Source: Galdieria yellowstonensis
Lineage: Eukaryota; Rhodophyta; Bangiophyceae; Galdieriales; Galdieriaceae
Length of the DNA: 64,000 nt
Direction: 5' to 3'
Assembly (NCBI GenBank): GCA_026122205.1
Contig: JANCYU010000069.1
Location: 85,273-149,272, forward strand
Positions 33,423 to 44,631 of this stretch are shown one piece after another. The notes beneath the pieces were generated by a model that made no database searches, was not told the DNA's origin, and saw only the letters and a list, made by a program, of their open reading frames with translations. A program made the translations under genes and the position numbers. Numbering within the stretch: position 1 is the first letter of the stretch; the number at the start of each line of letters is the position of its first letter.

Positions 33423-34814
33423 ATGCGTGAGGTTATTTCTCTACATATTGGTCAAGCAGGTGTTCAAGTAGCAAACTCTTGCTGGGAACTTTATTGTTTA
33501 GGTTGGTTTTTTTCTATTCTAGATCAACTTGTCTAAATATCACCAATAGAGCATGGTGTCAACGCTGATGGAACCATTGATAAAAAGGGAAACACAGCAA
33601 ACGAAGAAGCTTTTGGTACCTTCTTTACCCAGACAAGCTCGGGACGATATGTTCCTCGTTGTGTATTTGTCGACTTGGAACCTTCTGTCGTAGATGAAGT
33701 CCGTACAGGTGCCTACCGCCATCTCTATCATCCAGAACAACTTATTTCCGGCAAAGAAGATGCTGCAAACAATTATGCAAGAGGACACTATACTATTGGA
33801 AAGGAAATAGTCGACCTTACTTTGGAGAGAATTCGAAAATTAGCGGACAACTGCTCTGGTTTGCAAGGCTTTTTGGTGTTTCACTCTGTTGGAGGTGGTA
33901 CTGGAGCTGGTTTTGGGTCTTTATTGTTGGAACGACTTTCTGTGGATTACGGCAAGAAGTCAAAGCTTGGCTTTACTGTCTATCCTTCACCCCAAGTTTC
34001 CACGGCAGTTGTCGAACCATACAATTCAGTATTATCTACTCATTCTCTGCTGGAGCACACAGATGTCGATGTTTTGCTTGATAATGAGGCTATCTATGAC
34101 ATTTGTCGTCGTTCTTTGGACATTGAACGTCCTTCTTATACTAATTTGAACAGGTTGATTGCTCAAGTCATTTCCTCTTTGACAGCATCTTTGAGATTTG
34201 ATGGAGCATTGAACGTGGATATCAATGAATTCCAGACCAATCTTGTTCCTTATCCTAGAATCCACTTTATGTTGTCATCTTATGCTCCGGTGTTGTCGTC
34301 AGAGAAGGCCTATCACGAACAGATGTCTGTCGGTGAGATTACTAGTTCTGCATTTGAGCCTTCGAATATGATGGCCAAATGCGATCCAAGACACGGAAAA
34401 TATATGGCTTGCTGTTTAATGTACCGTGGTGACGTCGTTCCAAAGGACGTGAATGCAGCTGTTGCTTCTATCAAGACGAAGCGTACTATTCAATTTGTAG
34501 ACTGGTGTCCAACGGGATTCAAGTGCGGTATCAACTATCAAGCTCCATCTGTGATCCCTGACTCAGAATTGGCTAAAGTTCAACGTGCAGTCTGCATGAT
34601 TTCCAACAGCACTGCCATCTCTGAAGTCTTTGCCAGAATTGATCACAAGTTTGATCTTATGTATGCAAAGAGAGCATTTGTTCATTGGTACGTTGGAGAA
34701 GGTATGGAAGAAGGTGAATTTTCCGAAGCACGTGAGGATCTTGCCGCTCTCGAAAAGGATTATGAGGAAGTCGGCATGGATTCTAACGATGCTGAAGGCG
34801 ATGAAGAGTTTTAA
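33423..34814 (+). CDS. TUBA: Alpha-tubulin
   Basis: Exons are 33423-33501 and 33550-34814 (48-bp GT-AG intron), giving 447 aa. The start MREVISLHIGQAGVQVANSCWELYCLEHG, including the MREV/MREC-type N-terminus, identifies alpha- rather than beta-tubulin (which would read MREIVH). The GTP-binding tubulin signature is GGGTGAGFGSLLLERL. KFDLMYAKRAFVHWYVGEGMEEGEFSEAREDLAALEKDYEEVG is the conserved C-terminal helix region with the catalytic Glu of alpha. The tail is short and ends EGDEEF, i.e. Phe instead of the usual Tyr. The sequence is fairly diverged from plant and animal alpha-tubulin, as expected of a flagella-less alga. It converges on APC6 (87 bp). Confidence 0.96.
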
Positions 34815-34901
34815 AGCTCTGCAAAAATCCTTTGTTCCTTTGTTGTTGTGTTTGCTCTCTTTGAAAATAAAATCCTATAACAAGCTTTGCAAAAATTTAA
34901 T

Positions 34902-36713
34902 TCAATTATAAGGACAACTGGACGCTAAGGATTTTAGACTAAGCTCAAGCAGCGATTCTACTAAAAGGTCGCTTCCTCTTATAGCGATGCAACGATGGTA
35001 CATTTCTATTGCATTTTCGTATTTACATTGGCTGTGGTAAGTTAAACCTATGGCAGAACAAATTGAAGGGTCTTGTGGTTCAATTGCCAAAGCTTCTTCG
35101 AGTGTATCCAACGCCTTGGAATAAAGACCTTGTCGTCGGTAACAATGTCCTAAACCTAATAACGAAGCAGTTAAAATACAAAAATAACCACTCAACTCTG
35201 CAAATGCATGAGGAATCTCGCCAATCATTTCCTTCGCCAGTTGCAAAGAACGCTGAAAACAGTCAATCGCACAAGAAAAATTTTCTTGTCGATAGTACAA
35301 AACGCCTAGTTCATGAAACGGTTGAGGTTCTGTCGCTGTAATATTCAATGCCTGTTCTAACAAACGTTGTGCTTGTGAATAGTTGTTTTGTCTCAAATAC
35401 TCGACGGCCATGAACAAAACACTATCGAAACAATTCGAAGACAAGCGATAAACTGTCCTATAAGCAGCCAAAGCTTGGTCACTTTCATCTTGAAATGCAA
35501 ATGTATGTCCAAGTGCGATCCAAGACAGTGACCATGATGGTCTCAGAGAGGTTGCTTTCTGGAAATATTGCCTCGCCTGAAAATATTGCTTACAACTCAA
35601 ATAATAGCAGCCGACGGCATACCAGGAAACTTCTGATTCAGGAAACTCACGCACTAACCAATGAGCCAAACGAAACAACTCGTTGGCTTTCCCAAGCGCA
35701 TATAAGCATGCAGATTTCCATATGTAAACGGACAAAAAATACTTGTCTTGATTGAGTATCTTATCCAAAACTTGGTTACATTGCGAGTATCGTTTCTGGG
35801 AATATAGGAAACCAGCAATCATCATCAAAAAGTCTGTATCTGAAGCCAAGTTTTTGAGGTTTTCCTTACAGAAAAAACTGGAATGACAATGTTCAAGAAC
35901 ACTTGGCATAGAATCCACAAAAAGATACAACTGCTTGCTATCCTTATCACTGATGGAGACATTCTGAATAGAACTCACCAGTTGATGAAACACAAGCAAA
36001 GAGCAATTCAGAAGAGCAGCATAAAATAGTTGCAGCCACGATTCATTACGGAAAAGATGCGTGTTGAAAATAAGTTCTTTCTTTTCTGCTTCCGTCAACA
36101 GTTCACTTTCTGACAAGGCGAGGATAGCTTCGACGCAGAAGCAGTCATATTCAAGTGCCTTTTGAAAGAGCTGTGCTGCTTCTTCCTTTCGTAGTAACTG
36201 TAAAGCGGCTTTTCCTTGCAAGTAGCAATATGTTGCCTCTACTTCTGGAGAGTTTTCTTCCATTTGTATTAGAGGAAAGTTGTCCAAACGTACTTGGAAT
36301 AAATTTCCCTGTTGCTGGTCTCTTGAGTTTCCACGGTCTTCGAGTTTCCTGGCGAGAAAGGATTCAAGTGTGCTATCCTTTTCACTGTTGGATGGTTGCT
36401 TCCACTCTTGTTGAGACAAGACGCTACGAAGAAAAAAAATTCTATCCAGCTTGTTCAACGAGTCAATGTTTTCGCCGTTTCGTAACTGAAAAAAGCTGTT
36501 CGCTCTCTTAGCCTCTCCACTTAGTAATAAGCAATGGAGGTAGATGAGTTTTGCTGCTGACGATTTTCCAGTGGCATAATAGAGCTTGCTTGCTATAAAA
36601 GTAGCTGTTTTTATCATTCCCAACGAGATGTATTTATAAACTTTTATTTGTACTGCGGTTGTCTCTTCCGCAAGGCTCATCTTTAAAAACAACCGCCAAT
36701 TTTCATCGCCCAC
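34902..36713 (-). CDS. CDC16: Anaphase-promoting complex subunit 6 / CDC16 TPR protein
   Basis: This is a TPR scaffold subunit of the APC/C ubiquitin ligase. It is a single-exon gene of 603 aa. Family-specific TPR sequence is VSWYAVGCYYLSCKQYFQARQYFQKATSLRPSWSLSWIALGHTFAFQDESDQALAAYRTVYRL, which matches CDC16 ('W.a.GcYYL...y..Ar.yf.Kat.ld..f..aWi.fGHsFa.q.EhDqA..aY'). It is followed by VEYLRQNNYSQAQRLLEQAL and further TPR units to the end. The N-terminal ~250 residues are weaker TPR-like helices with a variable Gln/Glu-rich linker. No basic targeting element is seen; a nuclear location is inferred from the complex. Confidence 0.9.
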   Translation of the reverse strand: MGDENWRLFLKMSLAEETTAVQIKVYKYISLGMIKTATFIASKLYYATGKSSAAKLIYLHCLLLSGEAKRANSFFQLRNGENIDSLNKLDRIFFLRSVLSQQEWKQPSNSEKDSTLESFLARKLEDRGNSRDQQQGNLFQVRLDNFPLIQMEENSPEVEATYCYLQGKAALQLLRKEEAAQLFQKALEYDCFCVEAILALSESELLTEAEKKELIFNTHLFRNESWLQLFYAALLNCSLLVFHQLVSSIQNVSISDKDSKQLYLFVDSMPSVLEHCHSSFFCKENLKNLASDTDFLMMIAGFLYSQKRYSQCNQVLDKILNQDKYFLSVYIWKSACLYALGKANELFRLAHWLVREFPESEVSWYAVGCYYLSCKQYFQARQYFQKATSLRPSWSLSWIALGHTFAFQDESDQALAAYRTVYRLSSNCFDSVLFMAVEYLRQNNYSQAQRLLEQALNITATEPQPFHELGVLYYRQENFSCAIDCFQRSLQLAKEMIGEIPHAFAELSGYFCILTASLLGLGHCYRRQGLYSKALDTLEEALAIEPQDPSICSAIGLTYHSQCKYENAIEMYHRCIAIRGSDLLVESLLELSLKSLASSCPYN

Positions 36714-36837
36714 ACCACATCATCGCTCAGCAATAGCGACTTTGAAAGAGCGCACACAAACACTTAGTTGCAAATAATTCGCAAAAGGTACCATCCTAGT
36801 AGTAACCTATCTGGGAAAACTGGATCAATCTATCTTA

Positions 36838-38305
36838 TTAAGGTACACTTTCCTTATTATATCGAGACAAAAAATCTTCCAAAACTAGTTGCCAATGTGT
36901 CCAACTGGTTCCTCCTTGAGTAAATATGCGATAAGGACTTTTCAAAGGACCATCCGCACTAAGTTCACTCGTGCTTCCATCTATAAAAGTGCCATTAGCA
37001 AAAATAACTTGTTCTCCATATCCCTACAAATAAATATATACACAAATGCATATTCATTAGGAATTATATCCAGTCAAAAAGTGCCATGTCACATACAGGA
37101 GTATATCCAGCTATGGGTTGTACATAAGAGTTGACCGGAGACATTCTTTGGACAGATTCACAAAACATGGAAACGTGCTCAGGACTCTTCAACTCTACCG
37201 ACTGAATAATGTCCGTTCGATATTCATGAGCAAGTGGTTGAACGGGAAACCCTAAAGACTCCATAACGTGAGCTATCAAACAAGCTCCCTTTAAGGCTTC
37301 ACCAACAAACTGTGGAGAAAGAAAAAGGCCCTGATATAAACTTCTAAGATGATCTAACGTTGCTCCTCCTTCAATGCCAGGTGCACTGAGTCTCGTTTTT
37401 GCCAATTCCACTAGGTCCAATCTTCCTGCTACATATCCTCCGGAAGGAACAATAGTGCCTCCACAATTCTTAATTAAAGAACCTGCTATAAGATCTGCTC
37501 CTACATGAGTTGGTTCCATTTCTTCTACCCATTCTCCATAGCAATTATCTACAAAGCATACAATATCCGGTCGAATTTGTTTGACACAGGCAATGGCTTC
37601 CGCTAATTGTCGTATACCGGTAGACTTTCTCCAAGTATATCCGCATGAACGTTGAAAGAATACAAGTTTCGTTTCTTTACGAATGAAACGGGAGACGCTG
37701 TCCAAATCTATCTCACCATTTGGCTTCAAATCAAGTTGTCGGAAGCCTATATGGAAATCCTTCAAACTTCCAGGACTATCTCGCAACCCTATAACTTGTT
37801 CCAATGTATCATAAGGGGTTCCAGTTAAAGATACCCATTCATCCCCAGGTCGAAGTATTCCATATAGACAACAAGCAATGGCGTGTGTTCCCGAAAAGAA
37901 CTGGAGCCTAACTAGTGCCGATTCACAGCCAAATAAAGAAGCATATATCTGATCCAACGTTTCTCTTCCCAAGTCTCCGTGACCGTAACCGTTAGCACTC
38001 CAAAATAAATGAGGCGAGACTCTATGTTGACGAAACGCTTCAAGTAACCTAGCTAGATTCCGTTTGGTGATTTGGTCTCTATGATAAAAAATAGGATAAA
38101 GATATTCTGCTGCTTTCTCTATTGAAGAGTGCACAACGGCTTCCTTTAAGCTACAAAATGTGGGGTCACGAGATATTGTTCTAGTACGCTTGCCTAAGAA
38201 GACAACACGAAAAGAACACGGATGACGTCGAGAGATGACCCACTTTTTGTGGCAGCAAGGAAAAAATGATGTTGTTTGTGAAAGGATAAATAATGGGTGG
38301 TACAT
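36838..38305 (-). CDS. Alr/YnbB-like PLP-dependent C-S lyase family protein, probably plastid
   Basis: Exons are 38305-37097 and 37023-36838 (73-bp GT-AG intron), giving 464 aa. The family (aluminium-resistance/methionine gamma-lyase-like, fold type I PLP) is common in cyanobacteria and Firmicutes. Features are HLFWSANGYGHGDLGRETLDQIYASLFGCE, FFSGTHAIACCLYGILRPGDEW, FFQRSCGYTWRKS, CFVDNCYGEWVEE, and the lysine motif ADLIAGSLIKNCGGTIVPSGGYVAGR. Exon 2 supplies the conserved end GYGEQVIFANGTFIDGSTSELSADGPLKSPYRIFTQGG. A basic, hydrophobic 45-residue N-terminus suggests plastid targeting, so a cyanobacterial (endosymbiotic) origin is likely but untested. The substrate is not known with certainty for this family. 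Confidence 0.88.
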
Positions 38306-38394
38306 TGAATATCTTATTTAGTGTTACACCGCCATTAAAACACCCTAGTTGGAGTATTTCTTCAACACCCTAAAATCTGCAGAAGGGGAGAGGC

Positions 38395-39120
38395 AAACTG
38401 CGAATTCCAGACTCCAGAGAAATCCATGTTTTTTTTGGAACAGAACATACAGCCCCTAGTCTTCCCATTGGATACACAATAGAATCTTTCCTCCTTCACA
38501 TAGAAACTTTGTGCCTAGTGCACGTGACGACAAGTTCATCGAATACGACTTCCAGGCACTAGTTCTATTCATGCTTTTTTAGTACAGAATAGATAACCAG
38601 AATTTGTCCTCATTCGCATGAAATCTTCACTATGTCACGTAACTATACAGTTGAGTGACTCGGATATCGGCATCACGTGTCTCGGGCGCTCAATACTATT
38701 ATTGACGTGCAAAACACGCCGATCATTCTTGCCATACAATCCCGCAAGCTCCAAATGCTCATTTGGACCTAATAGCAGAGCTTTCTTAAATAGAGAAAAA
38801 GATTGCAGACGTGCCCTTCAGGACATGACATAGGCTGACTGCTGCAACTACTCCATTAGCTTTCCATTGTTAGTATCCTTTAGATTCCCCCATGACCATA
38901 AGATGGTATCCTGTGACAAGATATATATGGTATCTATTCCTCCGTTATGTATCCTCTTCCTCATGGTGATCACTCAAAGATTGCTTCCAACCAACCCAAA
39001 TACTCCATGAGAAAAATTCTCAAATGTTTTTTTGCAAAATGAAATTTGTGGAGGACCCATTTATAAACATGTTCTTTTTTTTTGGGCGCCAAAATCCACC
39101 AATCAGAATTTCCGCTATAG
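38395..39120 (+). repeat. Dispersed repeat, copy 2
   Basis: This second copy of the family is at 32535-33160. It shares AAATCCATG near its start, AGTGACTCGGAT, GGCTGACTGCTGC, TAGATTCCCCCA, CTCCATGAGAAAAA, the poly-T run and the terminal GGCGCCAAAATCCACCAATC (39085 on). It lies between the Alr-like gene start and the ALDH3 gene end, so here the motif is not next to a gene start in the same direction. Confidence 0.7.
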
Positions 39121-39368
39121 AAAAAAAATCAAATAATCGCGGGGCCTCATCTCCAGCCATCCATTCTCTTCGAGTTGTTGCCATTTTTGGTGAACAGCAT
39201 TAGTTTGGTAAACCAGGAAATAAAGTGGTCAAATTTACAAAGTATTCTTACGTCTATGAACATGTGTAAATTTGCAGATTCCAAGTACGGGCAGTAGATA
39301 GGCAAAGCCAAAATGAAGATTTTCGAAAACTACATGGGAGAAATAAAATAGATAAAACAACAAGCATT

Positions 39369-40889
39369 TTATATACGTTGACGCGTCAACATACCAAGCA
39401 ACCAATTCTTTCTATTAGTTGCAGGTGGATAACGTATTTTACCAACAAGAGGTTCCATTAGAAATCTTCTTTTTAAAACCGCTCTGTAATGAGAAAATAC
39501 TTGGATAGAATATTTCCCATGATATACTCCCATTCCACTTTTTCCGATTCCGCCAAAGGGAAGCCACGAGGACATTACATGTGAAATGACTTCGTTGATA
39601 CAAACTCCTCCTGAGGGAATTCTTTCAATGATTTGCTCTTCTGCGATAGAATCTGTGGAAAAGATGTACAATACCAAAGGCTGCTCCAACACTGGATTGT
39701 TATCAATCCATTGAAATGCTTGTTCCAGCGACTCGTATGGTAAAATAGGTAATATAGGGCCAAATATCTCTTCCTTCATGAGACAATCATCTAAAGATGA
39801 TACAACAACTATACTTGGCTCTATGAAAAGATCATCTCTGTTTAGCTGCTTTCCTCCGTATACAATCTGACCACTCGTATTTCTTAATAGTCCAACGAGA
39901 CGATCAAAATGAGTTGTATTCACAATACGAGAATAGTCGCTGGATTGTTCAACTTCGCCATAAAATTCTTTCCAGGCTTGTTTTACATATTCAATAAAGT
40001 CCATCAGCTGTGAGTGCAGGCACAATGCATAATCTACAGAAACACATATCTGACCACAATTGAACGTCTTTGCCCAAGCAATCATTCTAGCAGTCTATAA
40101 TAGTTGAAAAAGGTACAAAACAAAAATCAACTCCCTTGCCTTTTGTAAGTCACAACTTTTATCGATAAAAGCGGGGGACTTGCCACCTAACTCCAACGTA
40201 ACAGGAGTAAGATGTTTGGCTGCTGCTTCCATAATTTTATGCGCTGTCGAGGCTCCGCCTGTGTAAAAAATGTGATTCCATTCCAGCTCTAACAACAAAG
40301 CGCCGACTTCAGGACCACCAACTACAACTTTATAGCATTCATTGTCTAGATATTTTGAGATAAGCGAATCTAATAGGTGCGCAGTATTCGGAGATTGTTC
40401 AGAAGGTTTTAATAAGACACAGTTACCCGCCGCAATGGCACCAAAGAGGGGCTGCAACTACAATTTTTCTTAATACTGAATCCTCATAAACCCTATACGT
40501 ACGCTCAAAACAATAGGAAAATTCCAAGCTCCAAAGATAAGCACAACCCCTAACGGCTCCAAACGTACTTCCTGAGTATCACCCGCAAAAGCTGGGTTTT
40601 TCACATAATCTAACAACCACCCTGACTTTTTTCTTTCAGGTGCAAGGTATCTTTTCAAGTTACTCTTTATATCGTTCAGGTCGTTGATAGCTGTGGTTAC
40701 TTCCAATGCAGTTTGGTTAGGTGGCCTCTTCAGGTCTTTGTATACAGCTTCACAAAGAGCTTCTTCTTGCTCTTTCAACAACAACGCCAAATTTTCGAGT
40801 TGTTTCTGACGGAATTCTATATTCTTTGTTTTGTGAAAAGCCGCCTTGACTTGTTTGTGCAAGCCAGCGATAGTTTCACGTTCCGCCAT
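39369..40889 (-). CDS. ALDH3: Class 3 (fatty) aldehyde dehydrogenase
   Basis: Exons are 40889-40503, 40457-40140 and 40094-39369, giving 476 aa. Intron 1 is GT-AG. Intron 2 (40139-40095) has a GC donor (GCAAGG) and joins DLQK to TARMIAWAKTFNCGQ in frame; the nearby GT would break it. Family motifs are LGVVLIFGAWNFP, LFGAIAAGNCVLLKPSE, FYTGGASTAHKIMEAAAKHLTPVTLELGGKSPAF with the catalytic Glu, and FNCGQICVSVDYAL with the catalytic Cys. The C-terminal LPFGGIGKSGMGVYHGKYSIQVFSHYRAVL is typical of ALDH3. It oxidises medium/long aldehydes from lipid turnover. No strong C-terminal membrane anchor is seen. Confidence 0.94.
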
Positions 40890-41004
40890 GAAGCCTTTCT
40901 ACCGATGCAGGGGAGTATTTCTGCAATATCCCCGAGAGTGAGCAGAAGAATGGCCTCAGCGCCATCAGCCACGAATGACTGAACTTCTCTAGCCAACTGT
41001 GAAT

Positions 41005-41250
41005 TGCAAACTCTAAGGATATCCATTTTTTGATATAGAGCTTAGTTCTTCTCCACACTGAGAAAAAGAGCCCGTCCTCATTTGCATTAAACCTTTACTG
41101 TATCACCTGACATTCGCAATCGAATGGCTCGGACAACAGTAGTCTTTCGAATAGTCATTATTATTCTTGCAATACAAGTTTCACTACTATTCCAGCAGAA
41201 AGTTTCAAATGTCCATTCTTTTCCCAATAGAGCTTTCATGGGATCGCTCA
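41005..41250 (+). repeat. Dispersed repeat, copy 3 (partial)
   Basis: This fragment matches the first part of copy 1: CTCTAAGGATATCCAT, a TATAGAGCTTAGTTCTT segment, GTCCTCATTTGCAT, ATGGCTCGGACAACAGTAGT and GCCATACAAG-like CAATACAAGTTTCACT. The terminal E2F/CCAAT part is absent. It sits about 120 bp upstream of the ALDH3 start. Confidence 0.65.
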
Positions 41251-43969
41251 ACTATAGAAATAGCATACAGTAACCGTCCATATCTCTCAAGGAAAATCTT
41301 CCCCGAACATTTTTGGTAGCAACAATGAAGAAGCAACCTCGAGTGAAGTGTTCTAAGTAAGAAAAAAAATTTGCTTCCAATTCCGATTTTTCCAAGTAAC
41401 TATGAACTATTAGTCTTTCAACATTCCACCGAAAGGTTGGGCACGTCTTCCAAACAAAGGTTGGCGTACTTGTTATCAAACTTCATGCTGTCAGGAAAAA
41501 GTCTTAGTCCAATAAAAGCTTGTCGAATCGTCATCCGTTCTACTCTTGTCGTTCTGTAACGCGGCAACAAGTTCACAACGTCGAATATGCTTACACTGGT
41601 AAAGGAGGCTTCTTTGGTTAAAAAGCCGGCGAACAGACAAAAACCCTTCATTCCTGAAAGTATTTCGTGTTTGGCATCTGAAATTTGTTTCAAACTTACA
41701 AACGACGCTACTTTGACAAGTACATGTCAAGTGAAAAGACAAGTGACCATACATTATAGCAACCACCACAACCAATTCCACAACAGGACTTCCGGCAAAA
41801 GAATCGAAAGACCTTTGCACACAGTTTCCTTAGTTGTTATAGTTGGTGTATATGAACTTGGAACGAGAACAGAGAAACATAATAATATAAGCGTCTTTAG
41901 GTACGAGGGTGAAAAGGTTGTCTTCAACTGTTTATTTTCAATGAACGGTCTGCAACCGCGAGGATAGAAAGCAAAAGCAGTAGTTTCGTAGTTGTTTTGT
42001 GATTTTTCAAGCTAGTCTCAAAAATACAAAGTGACTTTCTTAGTTGAGAAACGTGGAGCTGTAATCCACATTTGCATTGTTCAAGTTACTGTTACTCTGA
42101 GCAAGTAGTTGATAGTTTTCGACTTTCCCGGTGAGAAATTTGCAAAAGACAAAGTCGTTTGGCAATTTATAACGCTTGAAGTTACAATAGTGAAAGAAAC
42201 TTTTGTGGAAAGCATTTCACTGTCTGACAGGATACCTGATGACTGCTCTCCATCTACGCAACTTGCTATGCGGTTCTACTCATTAGCCTTGGCTCACCTC
42301 GATGAAGATGGAAATTTTCTTTTCATACCCTGAAAAGAACAGATTTTATAAACGATAGAATAAACGAGGAAGAAGATTTAGGTTTCTTTGTGACAACATT
42401 TATAAACGGTGCTTTTGTGATTCGGACAAGTTGTGAAGTTGCACCCTGATAGCAATGGAAAATACATACCGTTTGAAATAAATAACAAGTAACCAAGTCT
42501 CTCTCACAACTCTGATAAAGTCCCTATCATCGAGACTTGCTCCGTTCAACAACGACAGCGATAGAATCATTCTGTCGTTTGCAATTTGAATATGCTTTGC
42601 AGAATAATGTCGTGAGAATCTTTGTTTCTCCATGTTCTGTGGAAATCAGAACTCAATAGGAAAACTTCGAGATGGCCATTTTCCACAGATATGGGGAAAT
42701 ACATGCGCACTCGTTTCCAACGATTCTTTGCAACATCATAAGTCTCTGTTAGAAGATATCAACTCGGTTATTTCATGCATAGCTAATCGATCAGGGTTTG
42801 GGATTTTCATCGTATGGCAAAGACTTTGACACAGATGTTATTGGTCAAAGCAATGCCTTGCAGAATCTCAGTCACTGCAAAAGCAAGGAAGCGACGAAGC
42901 ACAGGACTTTGTCATTCCTTTTACGACCACGAGTGTCTGTTCCAAGAGAGACAACATCTGCATACAGAGAGGCTTTTAATTCAACTTGCTCTAAAAAATC
43001 AAATAACGTGCTGTAGGGACACGGCTCACAATCTCTCCTGTATGACAATAAGTGTTTCTCATCGTCCCTACTTGTCTTCGTACAATAGAGGAATTCGTGT
43101 ATTCCAAACGGGTTTTTTAGATAAACAGTGAAAGAAAGCTCAAACACATAAGACGAAATCCTTGTATTTCTGGCTAGTCACTGCTTGGGTCAGAAGATAA
43201 AAGTGCACAAAGTTTCAAGTTCATTCTTCAAAGCACAAAAACAAACATGCGCTACATGCGCTATTACTTGAAATCACTTTAAAATACTCGTCACTCTAAT
43301 CATCCAGTTATAAGTGAAAACAAGTTCGTTGCGTATTTCCTTCACTATAATGCTTAGAGTAACTTCAGTACACTTTCCAAAGTTTGATCCTTCATAGAAA
43401 CCAGGAAACTCAACCAGGCTCTTCTTCAGTGCGTCTTGTTTCTGAACATACTAACATATTTAGAAATTTTTCCTCACACAGGACCAACTACTCTATATAC
43501 AAGTTAATATCCCTTGTATGGTGCGTAGTAAAAACATACAAATATCCACACATATATAGATACATAAAGATACTTTTACAGTCCTTCCTATCCTACTCGA
43601 GACATATAAAAGTGTAAACCAAACGAGATAATGCTGTCTTCGAATGCCACGTGGTACTCGTACTGCCACGCATTGGATTGCACAACGTGGGCCAAGGAAA
43701 AAGTCGATTCGTCATTTCTTTCGCGGTGCGAGGAACCTGTCGAGGATTCCTGGTGCACATTTATCGGAGTGCGTCGTTTGCATAAGAATGCAATCATTTT
43801 CCACCATGAAAAATAACGTTTCAAAAGTGCACTGCGATTCTACAGCAAAGGAGGTTATATAATTATATGCTCGTTCGAACTGAAACGACACTGAAATGCC
43901 TTTAAATAGAGAGCCTCAAAAAAATGTTACTGTCATTGTCAAAGTTTTTTCTTTCTCTACTTTTCGATA
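41251..43969. other. Start of subtelomeric gene-poor region
   Basis: Apart from the duplicated gene-family fragment at 41800-42216, no coding region is supported. Several short overlapping frames occur on both strands (41418-41967, 42400-42633, 42814-43147), none with recognisable motifs. Composition resembles intergenic DNA with decayed coding fragments. Confidence 0.4.
42040..42216 (-). pseudogene. Fragment A of a duplicated unrecognised gene family (C-terminus)
   Basis: A minus-strand open frame ends KVENYQLLAQSNSNLNN...YSSTFLN before a TAA. Its C-terminus is conserved with fragment B at 53100-53374 (AENYQLLVQTTSEDNLNN...YSTPYLN). Similarity continues as DNA beyond the stop for about 200 bp on each copy. 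The frame is closed upstream by TGA near 42217, so only an exon or a relic is visible. Function unknown. Confidence 0.45.
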
Positions 43970-44394
43970 ATGAAACAAAGTTATTCCAACGTTACGCTCC
44001 TAGCCATCATAGCTTGTGTTGCTTATATTACTCTTGCCGCTGCTTGGTATCCATCACCAACGACTATCACGTAAGTATATTTCATGCAAAAGCACAGCAG
44101 CTAGTCGTCTTAACTTCTTTCATCAGTAACACAGAAAGTGGTTCATCCTCTCAAGGAATAGTATACGGTTCCTCCGGTCCCGCAGTCTTTGAAAATCAAG
44201 CTGGTTCAAGCCAAGGAAATGCGGCAGGAAACTTCCAGTTTTCTTCTGGAGAAGATACCCTCGAAACCAATAATGGAATTTTGTCGGGTAACGGAGCAAG
44301 CGAAGGATCTACTGGCGTTCTCTCCATTCCAGTCTTCTCACCAGCACTGCCACAGTTTAATACCCAGTTACCTGAACCTCAGTTTACCTATTAG
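43970..44394 (+). CDS. Small secreted Gly/Ser-rich protein
   Basis: Exons are 43970-44070 and 44127-44394 (56-bp GTAAGT...CATCAG intron), giving 122 aa. The spliced protein has a convincing signal peptide (NVTLLAIIACVAYITLAAA) that is out of frame with the longer unspliced frame beginning at 43924. The mature part is low-complexity, rich in Gly, Ser, Asn and Gln, and ends LPEPQFTY. It contains no Cys. It may be a cell-wall or extracellular-matrix protein; this is inferred from composition only. It lies in otherwise gene-poor subtelomeric DNA. Confidence 0.6.
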
Positions 44395-44631
44395 TCTAAG
44401 GCGCCACAAGTGGCATCGATAGTAATTCTGGTCGAATAAATTTGTTGTGTTCCTCACCAAAAAGATGAAGAATTTCCTCACCGAAAATATTTGTCTCTCA
44501 TCCATGCCTTTTCTGTTCAGAATAATTTCTCCTGTTTATTGACGAGGGATATCCAAACTTTGGTTCACTTGGTTCCACAACTAAAGTTTCATGGATTGCA
44601 CAACTTTAGTTTCGGAAAAAGAAAACATATC

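Noticed and set aside
41491..41820. bZIP-like basic stretch in a minus frame
   Set aside because: No leucine heptads; the frame overlaps another of equal length, so neither is supported.
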